A stretch of 64,000 bases of DNA, from contig NZ_CP091881.1 of the NCBI RefSeq assembly GCF_022163125.1, positions 7,800,501 to 7,864,500 on the forward strand. The letters are read 5' to 3'. Made by a program: the position numbers and the translations under genes. The DNA is from Paenibacillus sp. HWE-109. Lineage in GTDB: Bacteria; Bacillota; Bacilli; Paenibacillales; NBRC-103111. Shown here piece after piece: positions 9,055 to 17,470 of the stretch. The notes under the pieces were generated by a model. It did not search any database, was not told the DNA's origin, and was given only the letters and a program-made list of their open reading frames with translations. The first letter of the stretch is position 1; every line of letters starts with the position of its first letter.

Positions 9055-10062
9055 CTATCCCAGCTTGCGCCGCCGTTCTTTGCGCAGCAAATAAAGGAAG
9101 TAGGGCGCGCCGATGACGGCCGTCATGATTCCCACGGGTACCTCCCGTGGGATGATGAGGACCCGCCCGAGCAAGTCGCCCAGGAGCATCAAGTCCGCTC
9201 CGATCAGCGCTGCGAGCGGGATCAGCCACTGATGCCGGCCGCCGACGAGGCTTCGCGCAATGTGCGGGGCGATCAGGCCGACGAAGCCGATCGCTCCCAC
9301 CGCGGACACGGAGATGCCCGCGAGAGCAACGGCGAGCAGCAGCAGCCAGAAGCGCTGCTTCGCGATATGCAGCCCAAGCGAAGCGGTGATGTCATCGCCA
9401 AGCTGGAAGATGTTCAGCTTGGCGTAGTTCGCCCACACGAGCGGAATCAGCACGGCGATCCATGGCAGCAGGGAGTACACATCGTGCCAGCTCCGGCTCC
9501 ACAGGCTGCCGGACAACCACAGCAGCGCCATGTTAATGTCGCTGGGGTGTCTTACGATTAAGTACTGGGTGCCAGCCTGGAACACCGTTCCAATGGCCAC
9601 ACCAACCAGGGCAAGAGACGAAGGGCGCAGCGTCAAGCGCCGGCTAAGCAGCAAGAGCAGGAGGAACGCCAGCAGGGCTCCTCCAAAAGCGGCAATCGGC
9701 AGCAAATAGCTGGGCGATTTGGGAAACAGGAAGATGACGGCCGCAGCCATCAAGCCGGCTCCCTTGGTGATGCCGATGACATCGGGGCTGGCGAGCGGAT
9801 TTCGGACAATGCTTTGCAGAATGGCTCCGCCAACAGCTAAACCGAAGCCAGCCAAGATGCCAACCAAGATGCGTGGCAACCGCACCTGATGAATAATGAA
9901 ATAGGAGGGATGCTTGGCATCCACAAGTGCGGGCCAAACATCCCGGTACGGGATACGTACGGCTCCTACATGTGCATAAATGAAGGCTAATCCAATCAGG
10001 ATGGCTAAGGCAACCAATAAGGGCAGCACTCTTTTTCCTACTGTCCATGCGGATCGTTTCAT
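9055..10062 (-). CDS. Iron-siderophore ABC transporter permease, FecCD family (second permease)
   Basis: A 335-residue inner-membrane permease of the FecCD/BtuC family with about nine to ten hydrophobic helices. Family signatures include RLPRILVGILAGFGLAVGG followed by Q-S-I-V-R-N-P-L-A-S-P-D, G-F-V-G-L-I-A-P-H-I-A-R near residue 250, and the terminal E-V-P-V-G-I-M-T-A-V-I-G-A-P-Y-F. It overlaps the upstream permease by 4 bp (ATGA type), so the two are translationally coupled. It would form the membrane channel for a ferric siderophore with the neighbouring permease. No ATPase gene is present, so one must be supplied from elsewhere, as FhuC/YusV does in B. subtilis. Confidence 0.93.
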   Translation of the reverse strand: MKRSAWTVGKRVLPLLVALAILIGLAFIYAHVGAVRIPYRDVWPALVDAKHPSYFIIHQVRLPRILVGILAGFGLAVGGAILQSIVRNPLASPDVIGITKGAGLMAAAVIFLFPKSPSYLLPIAAFGGALLAFLLLLLLSRRLTLRPSSLALVGVAIGTVFQAGTQYLIVRHPSDINMALLWLSGSLWSRSWHDVYSLLPWIAVLIPLVWANYAKLNIFQLGDDITASLGLHIAKQRFWLLLLAVALAGISVSAVGAIGFVGLIAPHIARSLVGGRHQWLIPLAALIGADLMLLGDLLGRVLIIPREVPVGIMTAVIGAPYFLYLLRKERRRKLG

Positions 10063-11072
10063 CGTGCTCCCCCTTGCTTACGCGCTAAGTAGATGAAGTA
10101 AGGAGCTCCGATCGCGGCTGTCACAATGCCGACGGGAGATTCGAACGGAAAAGCGATGAAGCGGCTGAGAAAGTCCGCATACAACAGGAGAACTCCGCCG
10201 AGCAAGGCGGTAAGAGGTCCTAGAACCGCCAAATTCGTGCCGACCAAAGCGCGAGCAATATGCGGCACAATCAGGCAAACAAAACCAATTGGCCCGCATA
10301 GAGCAACGGCTGAGCCTGCGAGAACGATAACGAGCAGAATACTGATGCCGCGCACGAAGTGGATGCGGCCGCCTATGCCTGTGGCAATTTCGTCATCCAG
10401 CAGCAGCATCCTAAGGGAAGGGAGCATGAGGCTGAACAAGAGCACGCCGCCGACAAAGAAAGGCAGGATAAGCCGAACTTCCGTCCAGGCAGATTGGTTC
10501 AAAGAACCGACAAGCCAGAAGATCATACTGTCCGTCGCCTGTTGATTCATAATGATGAATCCTTCAGTAAGCGAGGACATCAGGAAATGAATCGTAATTC
10601 CGGCAAGCGCCAAGCGCACATATTGCTTATTCCCCGTACCAGCGAGCGACCAAACCAGCAAGGCCCCTAGCGCCGCGCCAACAAAAGCGAATCCGATTAA
10701 CCCGAAATTCCCGAAATGAGGGACGGCAACCAAGCCAACCACGACGGCCAAGGCAGCACCGGCATTAATGCCGAAGATATGTGGCGAAGCCAACGGGTTC
10801 TTCGTGGTGAGTTGGGTAAGCAAGCCAGCCAAAGCAAGCTGAATCCCGACAAGACATGCCATTATGGCTCGAGGCAGACGCAGGGTCTGAATGTACAGAT
10901 GGGCCTTGTCATTGCCCTGATAGGTAATGGCTTCAAATAACGTCCGCCAGGAAACTTGCGATTGGCCCCATTTTAAACTGCACAGAATGCCGATCAGCAT
11001 CAGAAGGATGGAGGCAGAAAAAAGGAAGAGCAGAGGCCGTGTGCGGCTCTGCTTCTTATCACTATATCCCAT
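10059..11072 (-). CDS. Iron-siderophore ABC transporter permease, FecCD family (first permease)
   Basis: A 337-residue FecCD-family permease. Signatures are LRLPRAIMACLVGIQLALAG, T-K-N-P-L-A-S-P-H-I-F-G-I-N-A-G, G-P-I-G-F-V-C-L-I-V-P-H-I-A-R and E-S-P-V-G-I-V-T-A-A-I-G-A-P-Y-F. It lies 4 bp downstream of the binding-protein gene and overlaps the next permease, giving a three-gene operon in the order of feuA-feuB-feuC. It pairs with the downstream permease to form the heterodimeric channel. The Fur box upstream of the first gene implies iron repression. Confidence 0.93.
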   Translation of the reverse strand: MGYSDKKQSRTRPLLFLFSASILLMLIGILCSLKWGQSQVSWRTLFEAITYQGNDKAHLYIQTLRLPRAIMACLVGIQLALAGLLTQLTTKNPLASPHIFGINAGAALAVVVGLVAVPHFGNFGLIGFAFVGAALGALLVWSLAGTGNKQYVRLALAGITIHFLMSSLTEGFIIMNQQATDSMIFWLVGSLNQSAWTEVRLILPFFVGGVLLFSLMLPSLRMLLLDDEIATGIGGRIHFVRGISILLVIVLAGSAVALCGPIGFVCLIVPHIARALVGTNLAVLGPLTALLGGVLLLYADFLSRFIAFPFESPVGIVTAAIGAPYFIYLARKQGGAR

Positions 11073-11076
11073 TGGA

Positions 11077-12051
11077 TTATTGCCCCAAATTCTTCACGAG
11101 GTCTTCAAGAATTTTCTCGGATCCGAGCATTCCGCGAGACAGGGACCAGTCGCGTCTCTCGACGGTGTAAACTTTTTTGTTCGCTACGGCATCAATTTTT
11201 TGCCAAAGCGGGTTTGTCTCCCACTGTTTAACAATCGTTTCTTTTTCCGTCGGAAGCAAGAATAGCACTTGAGGATTAGCCTCGGCTAACTGCTCCAACG
11301 TGATTTGCGGATAAGCGGCAGCATTTTTCACCGGGTCTGTGTAGCCAAGCATCGCCAGGAATGATCCACTGTAGGCATGGTCGGAATGGGCGAAGAATCC
11401 TTTTGGATTCACAACCGCAGGCAGTACGCGCAGATTCGTAGATCCCAGTTTCTTTTTCAAAGTTTCAACCGTTGCTTGATGCTCAGCCATCCGTTTTTTG
11501 CCTTCTTCTTCTTTCCCAACTGCTTTGGAGATGATCGCGACGTTCTTCAACATTTGATTGTAGTCTGCTTGGAAATCATCCAGTACCAGCACAGGAGCAA
11601 TGCCTTTTAATTGCGGAATCGCATTTTTATGTTTATTGATATCGACGATAATAAGATCAGGTTTGAGCGAGCTAATCAATTCAATGTTCGGCTCATAGCG
11701 GGAGCCTACGGATGTGTATGTCCCTAATTTGCTTTTGACAGAGTCCATGAATAAATCAGGGCTGCTATCATCCGCTACACCAACAGGCTGTATGCCGATG
11801 GAAACCAGAATATCGGTAAAGCCAAACTCCATGGCGATGATTCGCTCTGGTTTTTTGGGCAGCTCAAGGGTGCCTGCCGCATCTTGAACGGTAATTTTGC
11901 CGCTTGCCGGGGTTGCAGGCTGTGTGCTAGCTGCAGGTGTCGTTGTTGAGGCAGCTGATGCATTATTGGTCGTTTTGCCACAAGCGGCAAGGCTTATAGC
12001 AAATACGCTAATCAGTGCGATAAAGAGTAGATGGGTGATTCGTTTTTTCAT
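11077..12051 (-). CDS. Iron-siderophore ABC transporter substrate-binding lipoprotein
   Basis: About 324 residues. A lipoprotein signal peptide runs through the lipobox L-A-A-C at residues 20-23; a Thr/Ala-rich linker and a periplasmic-binding-protein fold of the FeuA/FhuD type (RIIAMEFGFTDILVSIGIQP, then E-P-N-I-E-L-I-S-S-L-K-P-D-L-I) follow. It captures the ferric siderophore outside the membrane and delivers it to the two downstream permeases. The start MKKRITHL at 12051 is preferred to an upstream in-frame start at 12090, which lacks a signal-peptide-like beginning and would overlap the Fur box. GAGGGA lies about 9 nt upstream. Confidence 0.92.
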   Translation of the reverse strand: MKKRITHLLFIALISVFAISLAACGKTTNNASAASTTTPAASTQPATPASGKITVQDAAGTLELPKKPERIIAMEFGFTDILVSIGIQPVGVADDSSPDLFMDSVKSKLGTYTSVGSRYEPNIELISSLKPDLIIVDINKHKNAIPQLKGIAPVLVLDDFQADYNQMLKNVAIISKAVGKEEEGKKRMAEHQATVETLKKKLGSTNLRVLPAVVNPKGFFAHSDHAYSGSFLAMLGYTDPVKNAAAYPQITLEQLAEANPQVLFLLPTEKETIVKQWETNPLWQKIDAVANKKVYTVERRDWSLSRGMLGSEKILEDLVKNLGQ

Positions 12052-12069
12052 TGGTGTGATTCCCTCTGT

Positions 12070-12089
12070 GACAATGATTATTATTCTCA
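12070..12089 (-). promoter_or_regulatory. Fur box
   Basis: On the minus strand, 12070-12088 matches 16 of 19 positions of the classical Fur consensus GATAATGATAATCATTATC. The 7-1-7 core TGAGAAT-A-ATAATCA (12075-12089) matches 13 of 15 positions. It lies 18 bp upstream of the binding-protein start, where it would block transcription when iron is plentiful. Confidence 0.85.
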
Positions 12090-12156
12090 TTGGGAATCAT
12101 ACCGAATATTCCATACTAAGAACATGTCTATGATGCAGATTAGACATGTCTTATTA

Positions 12157-12960
12157 TTAGATTTCTTTTTGCTTGATGAGAAAAGTCCGAGGCGACATGC
12201 CCGTCCTTTTTTTAAACACTTTGCTGAAATGGAAATAATCCATAAAACCAACCCGTTGCGCCACTTCTTTGGCGAGTAAATCGGTTTGTTGAAACATTTT
12301 TTGCGCTTTCTCAATACGTAAATCATAAAGGTAATCCATGAGGGTAGTTCCGGTATGCTTTTTGAAAAGAACGGTAAAATAGCCCACACTCATGGCGGCG
12401 CGTCTAGCCAGCATGGGGAGTGAAAGCTCAACCATATAGTGCTCATTGATATAGGAGAGGGTCTCCTCAATCGAAACGGAAGCTGGTTTCTTCTCTTCCG
12501 TGAGGTGAGATTCGTAGAGGTATATGAACAGAATACGTTCGAGCATCATGCGTTTGCGAACTTGGTGAGCGGCTTCTTCGTCCGCAGTCAGCGGATGGAT
12601 TTCATGCGTTGTACGCAAAAGTTCATCAATCATATAATGAATTTTATATTCGCTTAAGGTGGTCAGAGGACCGCGGAGGGACCAGAGATGATCTTCAGGC
12701 AGCATGCGATAGGTGATGAGCGTATAGTCCGCTGCTCTTGTTTTGGGCACTTGGATCGTGAAGGCGCCAAGTTCGGAATGGAACGCGTAAGCTTGCGCGC
12801 AAACGATCGGCTCCTGATCCTGCATAAGGATTTGCACATGCCCGCTGCGTACAATAAGAAGCTGATAATGATGGAGCGGGCATTCATATGTCTGGGAGGA
12901 CGTATTGGCTTCAATATGTGCCATAAGCGGAATAATTGAGATGAGTTGATGAAAATTCAT
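12157..12960 (-). CDS. AraC-family regulator, probably of the siderophore importer
   Basis: A 267-residue protein. An N-terminal cupin-like effector domain (about residues 20-100) precedes a C-terminal pair of helix-turn-helix motifs (about 165-265), with A-R-R-A-A-M-S-V-G-Y-F-T-V-L-F-K-K-H-T-G and the closing V-A-Q-R-V-G-F-M-D-Y-F-H-F-S-K-V-F-K-K. It lies directly upstream of, and co-directional with, the siderophore importer, as btr does upstream of feuABC in B. subtilis; unlike Btr it has no fused binding-protein domain. The likely role is activation when ferric siderophore is available. The ATG at 12960 lies 9 nt from AAGGAG; a TTG at 12966 is too close. Confidence 0.88.
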   Translation of the reverse strand: MNFHQLISIIPLMAHIEANTSSQTYECPLHHYQLLIVRSGHVQILMQDQEPIVCAQAYAFHSELGAFTIQVPKTRAADYTLITYRMLPEDHLWSLRGPLTTLSEYKIHYMIDELLRTTHEIHPLTADEEAAHQVRKRMMLERILFIYLYESHLTEEKKPASVSIEETLSYINEHYMVELSLPMLARRAAMSVGYFTVLFKKHTGTTLMDYLYDLRIEKAQKMFQQTDLLAKEVAQRVGFMDYFHFSKVFKKRTGMSPRTFLIKQKEI

Positions 12961-13211
12961 GATCAAGATCTCCTTTCCTTAACAGCCTATTGTCTGATAG
13001 TGACACATAGTTCCAAGATTCGTCAATCGGCCAAAGGGGCCGGAAGCTTGGTGTAACAACGTCTATACGGCTATAGTCCCGAATTCTTTAGTCCTTGACC
13101 TGAAGGCCTCACTAGGCTTAAAGCCCGTTCTCAAAGATATATAGAAGGTTTATCCTAGAGAATGGCGCCTGTTCGTGCCTAATAAACTTATGGAGAAGCG
13201 GAGAATGAAGG
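12961..13211. other. Divergent intergenic region, no gene seen
   Basis: About 250 bp between the AraC gene and the SLH gene. It contains small dyads (GGCCAAAGGGGCC near 13030 and GGCCTCACTAGGC near 13105) but no coding frame. I looked for a c-di-GMP or other known riboswitch core and found none. Confidence 0.5.
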
Positions 13212-14438
13212 ATGCGGCAATGGAAAAAATGGATCGTTTTGGCAACAATTTGTTGCGTAATGACAATTGGTGTCGGACCAGGAAAGAGTGAAGCAGCGGG
13301 CCTTACAGATGTGAAAGGACACTGGGCAGAGCAAACAATTAGCCAAATGGTGCAGCAAGGCCTGCTGGACGGATTCCCGGATGGGACTTTTCGACCAGAT
13401 GAATCGGTTACGGCTGACCAATTTGTGAAAATTGTTTTGCTCGCTTTTACAGATATATATCCAAATGGAGAACGGAAATGGAAAACGAGCTTTACGCAAT
13501 CCTTAAGCGCAAGCAATCAAAGTATTCTACAGCAGGACTACCGGGATTTCACATTTAAACCGAATACGGTCGGATATTGGGCTAAGCCCTATCTAGATTT
13601 AGCCAGCGATCTTCATTTTATAAGCAAAGGCCAGTTTACGGATTATAAAGCCAAGCTCAAACGTGAAGATGTGGCGGAAATACTGTACTATTTGCTCAAG
13701 GAAACCGAGTATTTGGAGGATGAAGTCTATAGTCTTAAAGCGGCTTCCAAGTTCGGTGATCTCCAAAGTGCGACATCCAGGCAGCAGAAATTCATCGGTG
13801 AAGTGATGACCAAGGGCATTATGGAAGGATATCCGAACGGGTACTTCGGTGTAGGGCGTTATGTGACTCGTGCGGAAGCCTTGCAAATCATTACGCGCTT
13901 GCAGACGAAGTCTAAGCGGATTAATGTCGTTAACGAGAACGGATTCATCAAGGTTGTTCCTACGAAAGATGGCAGCTACAAGAAGCTGATATTCCCGGAT
14001 GAGCGTATGCTCAAAGCCTATGAAGTGATGGAACAAGCAGGGAAGCTGCGCGGTACGAACTACGATCTGGAAGAAACAACGCTGCGACTTTTCCGCGATG
14101 CGGAAGCCAAGGCTACGGGGTTGAAAGGAGCAACGACAGCAGAGCGGAATAGCAATGAGGCTTCCTTATGGTTGGATCCGCAATTTTCGACCTACGGTGT
14201 AACCGTGCACCTGGAAGACGGAACGCTGGCGCGAAATATGGAGAGCGTGCGGATGTTTACGGATTACTTATTTGGCTATGATGCGGATATCTTCTATCGA
14301 CACTTCACAGAAGCTTGTCAGTTGGCGGCAGCGAAGGGAGTATTCGAAACGGGCACGAAACAGATCGGCAGCTACTCCGTTGAAACAAGGCTGGAATCGG
14401 ATGGCAAGACGATCATTTTCTCCATTATCCATAATTAG
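13212..14438 (+). CDS. Secreted S-layer homology (SLH) domain protein
   Basis: A 408-residue exported protein. A signal peptide (about residues 1-29, ending near S-E-A-A) precedes an SLH repeat (L-T-D-V-K-G-H-W-A-E-Q, then G-F-P-D-G-T-F-R-P-D-E-S-V-T). A diverged middle repeat and a third one (G-D-L-Q-S-A and G-Y-P-N-G-Y-F-G-V-G-R-Y-V-T-R-A-E-A) follow up to about residue 235. The remaining ~170 residues are unrecognised. SLH domains bind pyruvylated secondary cell-wall polymer, so the protein is probably wall-attached. The start is accepted because it opens a standard signal peptide; the ribosome site (AGCGGAG) is modest. Confidence 0.85.
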   Translation: MRQWKKWIVLATICCVMTIGVGPGKSEAAGLTDVKGHWAEQTISQMVQQGLLDGFPDGTFRPDESVTADQFVKIVLLAFTDIYPNGERKWKTSFTQSLSASNQSILQQDYRDFTFKPNTVGYWAKPYLDLASDLHFISKGQFTDYKAKLKREDVAEILYYLLKETEYLEDEVYSLKAASKFGDLQSATSRQQKFIGEVMTKGIMEGYPNGYFGVGRYVTRAEALQIITRLQTKSKRINVVNENGFIKVVPTKDGSYKKLIFPDERMLKAYEVMEQAGKLRGTNYDLEETTLRLFRDAEAKATGLKGATTAERNSNEASLWLDPQFSTYGVTVHLEDGTLARNMESVRMFTDYLFGYDADIFYRHFTEACQLAAAKGVFETGTKQIGSYSVETRLESDGKTIIFSIIHN

Positions 14439-14448
14439 AACAAGATTG

Positions 14449-14464
14449 GGCTGTACATACAAGT
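14449..14464 (+). promoter_or_regulatory. Upstream AraR-type operator
   Basis: GGCTGTACATACAAGT matches 11 of 16 positions of the B. subtilis AraR box (ATTTGTACGTACAAAT). It begins 52 bp before the second box, about five helical turns, a spacing suited to cooperative binding. Confidence 0.55.
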
Positions 14465-14494
14465 GAGGCGAAAAAACTTTATATTCCCACCATC

Positions 14495-14523
14495 TAGATA
14501 ACATGTACGTACAAGTGTATAAT
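14495..14523 (+). promoter_or_regulatory. araD promoter
   Basis: A -35-like TAGATA (14495-14500), a 17-bp spacer and a perfect TATAAT (14518-14523). The spacer holds the second AraR-type operator, so repressor binding would exclude polymerase. Confidence 0.65.
14501..14516 (+). promoter_or_regulatory. AraR-type operator inside the araD promoter
   Basis: ACATGTACGTACAAGT matches 13 of 16 positions of the AraR box, with the symmetric core GTACGTAC intact. It fills the space between the -35 and -10 elements of araD. Confidence 0.75.
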
Positions 14524-14565
14524 GAGTTATTATTCGTACATTTTATCGGAAGGTGTTGAGATCAA

Positions 14566-15255
14566 GTGCTGGAGAACTTGAAGCAGGCAGTCTTGGAAGC
14601 AAATTTGGATTTGCCCAAATATCGTCTCGTCACATTTACGTGGGGCAATGTGAGTGGAATTGATCGGGAACAAGGGCTGGTAGTGATTAAGCCGAGCGGT
14701 GTTCCTTATGAGGATTTGAAAGCGGAAGATCTCGTTGTCGTTGATCTGGATGGGAACATCGTGGAAGGTAAGCTCAAGCCATCCTCGGATACGCCAACCC
14801 ATTTGGCCTTATACCGTGCGTTCCCCGCAGTTGGCGGAATTGTCCATACGCATTCCCCTTGGGCGACGAGTTGGGCGCAGGCGGGAAGAGGTATTCCGGC
14901 GCTCGGGACAACACATGCGGATTACTTCTACGGCGAAGTGCCGTGCACACGGTTGATGACAGAGGCTGAGATTAAGGGAGCCTATGAACTGGAAACCGGC
15001 AATGTTATCATCGAAACCTTCCAAGCATTGGACCCGGCGATGGTTCCGGGCGTTCTGGTCAATTGCCATGCGCCTTTCAGTTGGGGCAAAGATCCGCATA
15101 ATGCGGTTCACAACGCAGTCGTCCTGGAAGAAGTAGCGAAGATCGCTTACCGCACCTTCACGCTGAATCCAGTGATTGAACCGATGGACCAAACGCTGCT
15201 CGATCGTCATTTCCTGAGAAAGCACGGAGCTAACGCTTATTACGGGCAAAAATAA
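14566..15255 (+). CDS. araD: L-ribulose-5-phosphate 4-epimerase
   Basis: A 229-residue class II aldolase-family enzyme that interconverts L-ribulose 5-phosphate and D-xylulose 5-phosphate in L-arabinose catabolism. Visible active-site residues are the zinc ligands in H-T-H (about 94 and 96) and H168 (N-C-H-A-P-F), Asp75 (S-S-D-T), the catalytic Asp119 (T-H-A-D-Y) and a C-terminal Tyr (A-Y-Y-G). Length equals the family norm. The start is GTG at 14566, 10 nt from GGAAGGTG. No other arabinose genes adjoin it, so it is a lone member of an AraR-type regulon. Confidence 0.95.
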   Translation: MLENLKQAVLEANLDLPKYRLVTFTWGNVSGIDREQGLVVIKPSGVPYEDLKAEDLVVVDLDGNIVEGKLKPSSDTPTHLALYRAFPAVGGIVHTHSPWATSWAQAGRGIPALGTTHADYFYGEVPCTRLMTEAEIKGAYELETGNVIIETFQALDPAMVPGVLVNCHAPFSWGKDPHNAVHNAVVLEEVAKIAYRTFTLNPVIEPMDQTLLDRHFLRKHGANAYYGQK

Positions 15256-15258
15256 TAC

Positions 15259-15305
15259 AAGGGGGCTGTCTCAACAGGTTGCAAACCTGGAGAGCAGCCC
15301 CTTTG
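15259..15305 (+). terminator. Terminator hairpin after araD
   Basis: The long inverted repeat AAGGGGGCTGTCTC ... GAGAGCAGCCCCTT, with an inner hairpin CAGGTTGCAAACCTG, is followed by a short T run. It resembles the terminator at 3234-3283. Confidence 0.75.
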
Positions 15306-15339
15306 TTCATATGGTTTGGAGTAATCGAGGAGTTGCCCC

Positions 15340-15850
15340 AGCTGCCTCGTGCGGAGGTGAGGGAACGTCAAGCCGCAATTGTAGCAAAAAGTGAAGTTAT
15401 CGCAAGGGTGAAGGAACTACAGTACGCTATTCGAGCCAAATGTGGCATTGTCACGAGGTTGAGGGAACTACAGTGCGCTATTTTGCTGTTTGATGGGGAA
15501 ATTCAGCGCTTTTCGCGGAAATAAGACCCTGTAGTTCCGCTACCGCCCTCGTATCCCTGCTATCGGCCTAAATAGCGTCTCTGAGTTCCTTTCAAAGGAT
15601 TTGGCGCTCTTAAGAGGTTCATCTCTATCTCTCAGGGGAGTGGGGTTTGGTAAATTCGCGACTGCAGGAGCCTTCGAATACGCTGAATTCCCAAAGAGAA
15701 TCTACGATCCTCCTCTAGAGTAAAATTTGCTCATGTGTGTGTGGGGTTAGATAGAGGGTTGGGAGGAGCACTGAGTTGGTGAGAGGTAGAGCAGCTATTT
15801 TGTTGGCGATGCGGTAGCACGCCTAGAGCGAGAAAATGTTGAGCCTCTCA
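15340..15850. repeat. Intergenic cluster of family-1 palindromic repeats
   Basis: This ~500-bp gap has no convincing gene. It contains two direct copies of GGAACTACAGTNCGCTATT (near 15413 and 15464) and inverted relatives (TGTAGTTCC near 15526; AAATAGCGTCTCTGAGTTCC near 15569). It also has an AATCTACGATCC motif near 15701. The same core recurs in the array at 41164-42300. A short open frame at 15279-15524 falls inside these repeats and is not treated as a gene. Confidence 0.7.
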
Positions 15851-16036
15851 AGATCAGTTGGTCTCTGCCAACGAACTGTATGATGCATATTGACGTGAAA
15901 ATGGCTTCTTTGACGATCTACCGAATTGAATCGACCTCTTGGGGCTGTTCCTTTTGGCGGGAGCGAGCACTTTTTGGTAAGATGGAGAGGTTACTTGAGA
16001 TGTCGAATGAAGAATAAGAAAGAAGGATGAAGTCCG

Positions 16037-16528
16037 ATGTTTGCCAAATCCAGTTATGAAGGAACAAGGGAACAACAATATACCTTGCTGATTCAGCAAG
16101 TCGAAGCATTGATACACGAAGAACCGAATCGCATCGCGAACTTGGCGAATGCTGCAGCGCTGCTGGGCCAGTTTCTGAACGATGTGAACTGGGTCGGATT
16201 TTATTTGCTTGATCAGACGCAGGATAAGAACGAACTGGTCTTGGGCCCGTTCCAAGGACTGCCTGCCTGTGTGCGGATTCCGCTGGGCAGAGGTGTTTGC
16301 GGGACGTCTGCGGCACGCAGAGAAACCGTATTGGTGCCGGATGTTCACGCATTCCCCGGCCATATCGCTTGTGACGCGGCTTCCCAATCGGAAATTGTGG
16401 TGCCTATTCTGCTCGGCGATGAGCTGATCGGTGTTCTGGATATCGATAGCCCGATAATAAACCGCTTCGATACGATCGACCAGCACTACTTGGAGCAGTT
16501 TGTTCAAAAGCTCGCAGCTGCTATGTAA
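16037..16528 (+). CDS. msrC: Free methionine-(R)-sulfoxide reductase (GAF domain)
   Basis: A 163-residue single GAF-domain protein, the full length of fRMsr (E. coli YebR, B. subtilis YtsP). It carries the three conserved cysteines at positions 78, 88 and 112; their spacing (10 and 24) equals that of Cys84, Cys94 and Cys118 of the E. coli enzyme. Flanking motifs are N-W-V-G-F-Y-L, V-C-G-T-S-A and V-L-D-I-D-S-P. The enzyme reduces free Met-R-sulfoxide with thioredoxin as a likely electron donor. Its 3' end overlaps the convergent PilZ gene by 8 bp. Confidence 0.93.
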   Translation: MFAKSSYEGTREQQYTLLIQQVEALIHEEPNRIANLANAAALLGQFLNDVNWVGFYLLDQTQDKNELVLGPFQGLPACVRIPLGRGVCGTSAARRETVLVPDVHAFPGHIACDAASQSEIVVPILLGDELIGVLDIDSPIINRFDTIDQHYLEQFVQKLAAAM

Positions 16529-16970
16529 GATCATAGTTGGCAGATAAAATATCAGCCATATCTTCCTCCGAACAGAAGCTGCAGCTGGCCAGCAGATTCG
16601 TCTGTTTTAAGCGGGTGCTGAGCTGAATCAGGTGACGAATGAGCTGCTGCTCCATGAGAGGATCAGCGATGCTGAACGCGATGCCATATTCATAGAGGGA
16701 GGTGTTGAGCGTCATTTTTCGTTTAATAACGCCCAAGATCTTCATTTCTTCATGGAAAAGCAGGAAAGTGAATTCCAGCAGCAAGTTCAAATCTACGGGT
16801 AAATTCAAAGGGGTATGAATGCGAATACCCCCTGCGCTAATATCCTTGATCATAATTTTGGATTGCTTCGTATCTGCTGCTTGATTGCGAAACCCGATAA
16901 TTTTGAATCTAGCAGACAAAGGAATTTGAAGATGCATGCGGAAGCTGGAGCGCTTATTTAAATGTGACAT
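16521..16970 (-). CDS. PilZ domain protein, probable c-di-GMP receptor
   Basis: A 149-residue cytoplasmic protein with a PilZ fold. The c-di-GMP-binding motifs are visible as R7-x3-R11 (K-R-S-S-F-R) and D43-x-S45-x2-G48 (I-K-D-I-S-A-G-G). A helical C-terminal extension contains C-S-F-C. It would bind c-di-GMP and act on an unknown partner. It converges on the fRMsr gene with an 8-bp overlap and has no operon partner. Confidence 0.88.
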   Translation of the reverse strand: MSHLNKRSSFRMHLQIPLSARFKIIGFRNQAADTKQSKIMIKDISAGGIRIHTPLNLPVDLNLLLEFTFLLFHEEMKILGVIKRKMTLNTSLYEYGIAFSIADPLMEQQLIRHLIQLSTRLKQTNLLASCSFCSEEDMADILSANYDLT

Positions 16971-17089
16971 GCAGAGTGCTCCTTGTTGTTTGTAGGTCTG
17001 GTTTGTAGGTCTATTATAAAAACTGACCTTTCAACTGCGAACAGTTGAAAGGTCAATTTTGTATGTTGAATCAGGAAACTAAACCATGC

Positions 17090-17362
17090 TTAAACCACGT
17101 TGCAGATAATTGTAGCCAGTAATTTGCGCATGGAACGCGTTCCGACTTTATCCATAATTTTATCGATATGTACTTTGACTGTTTTCTCACTGATGTTGCA
17201 ATGGTCAGCGATTTCCTTGTTGCTGAGCCCTCTCATGGCAATAAGACCAATGATTTCAGCTTCACGATTCGTGAGCATATGAATGGCTGCGAATTGCATA
17301 ATGACGGAGTGGGCACCTGTATGTGGAAGGATGCGTATCGAATTTTCTTGGACATGCGGCAT
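17090..17362 (-). CDS. Small LuxR/GerE-type DNA-binding regulator
   Basis: A 90-residue protein that is essentially a stand-alone LuxR helix-turn-helix: L-T-N-R-E-A-E-I-I-G-L-I, then G-L-S-N-K-E-I-A and I-S-E-K-T-V-K-V-H (about residues 30-68). It has no receiver or ligand domain. This architecture is that of GerE (74 aa), the late mother-cell regulator of sporulation, but several Bacillales small LuxR proteins look alike. There is no neighbouring operon partner to decide the role. Confidence 0.82.
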   Translation of the reverse strand: MPHVQENSIRILPHTGAHSVIMQFAAIHMLTNREAEIIGLIAMRGLSNKEIADHCNISEKTVKVHIDKIMDKVGTRSMRKLLATIICNVV

Positions 17363-17470
17363 ACTTGAACGACCTCAATATCTGTATATAAAATGGTAAC
17401 ACTTGTATTCATTGTAACAGAGTTACTTCCTAACCTTATCCAAATGATTTGTCGATTTTGAAAATCTTTG

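Noticed and set aside
12961..13211. Possible riboswitch upstream of the SLH gene
   Set aside because: No c-di-GMP, SAM, TPP or other conserved core could be found by eye; only short GC dyads are present.
15279..15524. 81-codon open frame after araD
   Set aside because: It begins inside the terminator hairpin and runs through family-1 repeats. The repeated peptide pattern simply reflects the DNA repeats.
15854..16534. 226-codon minus-strand frame opposite the fRMsr gene
   Set aside because: The plus-strand gene has three catalytic cysteines with exact family spacing; the antisense frame has no recognisable motif.
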